Assembly: GCA_016934265.1 (NCBI GenBank)
Contig: JAFGTF010000076.1
Coordinates: forward strand, 1-51,882
Source: Spirochaetota bacterium
Lineage (GTDB): Bacteria; Spirochaetota; B62-G9; DRHN01
Direction: 5' to 3'
Length of the DNA: 51,882 bases
Shown: piece by piece, positions 51,508-51,882 of the stretch
Layout of the letters: every line of letters starts with the position of its first letter
Numbering within the stretch: position 1 is the first letter of the stretch
Notes under the pieces: generated by a model
Databases searched by the model: none
What the model was told of the DNA's origin: nothing
Seen by the model: the letters and a program-made list of their open reading frames with translations, nothing else
Made by a program: the position numbers and the translations under genes

Positions 51508-51882
51508 TTATGGATTTTGCTTCACAATCATCGCATGATCTATGTAATACCTCCCAATCAGAATCGCATCCTGAATGTCCGGATCCGTCGCTGCACCGAT
51601 GAGATGTGCCCGTATCGTCTCTCTTATGGTTTCAGGAGTGTCCTTTGTCAGGGAATAGAAACTCTTCCAGTCCACCGGCTTCACGAGCACGAACTCCGCT
51701 TCCAATACCGTAGCGATCACGGATATCATGCCTACTGCGAAGCATAGCTTTTTAAATGTATTTACATATCCGCGGGAGTTATACTTTTTCGCATCACTTC
51801 CGAGATAGGGATCCTCGGTTACAACGACATCGGCATCTGTCACACAGAGCTCCCTCGTGGTCCTGAACTTGTCATAGAAACA
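51508..51882 (-). CDS. RuvC-like Holliday junction resolvase, N-terminus beyond window
   Basis: The C-terminal 124 residues of a frame open to the right edge. VVVTEDPYLGSD has the Glu expected in the second catalytic strand of RuvC-type nucleases. FVLVKPVDWKSFYS fits the vxPxxWK strand-helix, and DPDIQDAILIGRYYIDH matches the D-x-D-A helix carrying the last catalytic acids. Together they suggest a phage RuvC-like resolvase that clears DNA branches before packaging. The upstream sequence (FYDKFRTTREL) stays in good protein-like style to the edge, so a GTG at 51843 is not the true start. The call is based on motifs alone. Confidence 0.5.
   Translation of the reverse strand, partial: CFYDKFRTTRELCVTDADVVVTEDPYLGSDAKKYNSRGYVNTFKKLCFAVGMISVIATVLEAEFVLVKPVDWKSFYSLTKDTPETIRETIRAHLIGAATDPDIQDAILIGRYYIDHAMIVKQNP

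Larger units (their letters stand above)
29431..51882. mobile_element. Prophage of short-tailed phage (late region, right end beyond window)
   Basis: All genes here are on the minus strand and follow phage order: terminase, portal, scaffold, capsid, tail tube, internal virion proteins, fibres, lysis. The left boundary is inferred from the interrupted host gene, and att sites cannot be defined without the other end. Head genes resemble Bordetella phage BPP-1 (Bbp16/17/19 types); tail and ejection genes resemble T7-like podoviruses. No tail-sheath, tape-measure or baseplate genes are present, which supports a short tail. No integrase, repressor or RNA polymerase is in the window. Confidence 0.85.

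Overview
The window joins a bacterial chromosome segment (about 1-29,430) to most of the late half of an integrated short-tailed phage (about 29,430 to the right edge). The host is probably a Gram-negative bacterium with an outer membrane: there is a beta-barrel-like protein gene at the junction, and the phage lysis genes look built for two membranes. A GlyA-GcvT fusion, split GcvPA/GcvPB, an archaeal-type Asd, a second-type EF-G and a KtrB with an extra N-terminal membrane domain would fit Spirochaetota or a neighbouring anaerobic lineage. No rRNA or other firm marker is present, so this placement is inference. No rRNA, tRNA or CRISPR array was seen.

Host region, left to right. A small LapA-like membrane protein (+) is followed on the minus strand by a potassium-uptake unit: ktrB, ktrA and an orphan HAMP/PAS-like sensor. 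Next come seven minus-strand genes for serine, glycine and one-carbon metabolism. Transcribed from the right, they are serC, a glyA-gcvT fusion, a DUF1015 gene, serA, then after a 408-base gap full of palindromes gcvH, gcvPA and gcvPB. A divergent Lrp/AsnC regulator (+) faces serC. Together these genes could take 3-phosphoglycerate to serine and glycine and interconvert glycine with CO2, ammonia and methylene-THF. A phosphoserine phosphatase and a lipoamide dehydrogenase are not in the window.

Then follow a C_GCAxxG_C_C-type protein and an amidohydrolase (-). A tightly coupled plus-strand trio comes next: radical SAM protein, EF-G paralogue, flavodoxin. A ferrous-iron operon lies on the minus strand: feoA, feoB, a Cys-rich FeoB partner and a DtxR-type regulator. 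A queuosine-precursor-type transporter (+) and aspartate-semialdehyde dehydrogenase (-) end the ordinary host section. The last host gene is an outer-membrane-type protein that lacks its 5' part exactly where the phage begins.

Phage region, all on the minus strand. Read from the right: the end of a RuvC-like resolvase, an AT-rich two-gene patch, small and large terminase, portal, a Bbp19-like protein, three small proteins, scaffold, major capsid protein, cement protein, tail tube proteins A and B (adaptor and nozzle), a GNAT protein, three internal virion proteins including one of 1428 residues, two C1q-like tail fibres, and a lysis cassette. The cassette holds an M15-like peptidase, two coiled-coil membrane proteins encoded in different frames of the same DNA, and a holin-like protein. 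Head genes resemble the Bordetella BPP-1 type and the tail and ejection apparatus the T7 type. Integrase, repressor and most replication genes must lie beyond the right edge.

The most unusual observations are the three-module GlyA-GcvT protein with an apparently dead GcvT-like middle module, the fully overlapping pair of lysis genes, a jelly-roll-like insert in the tail nozzle, and the host gene cut by the phage.
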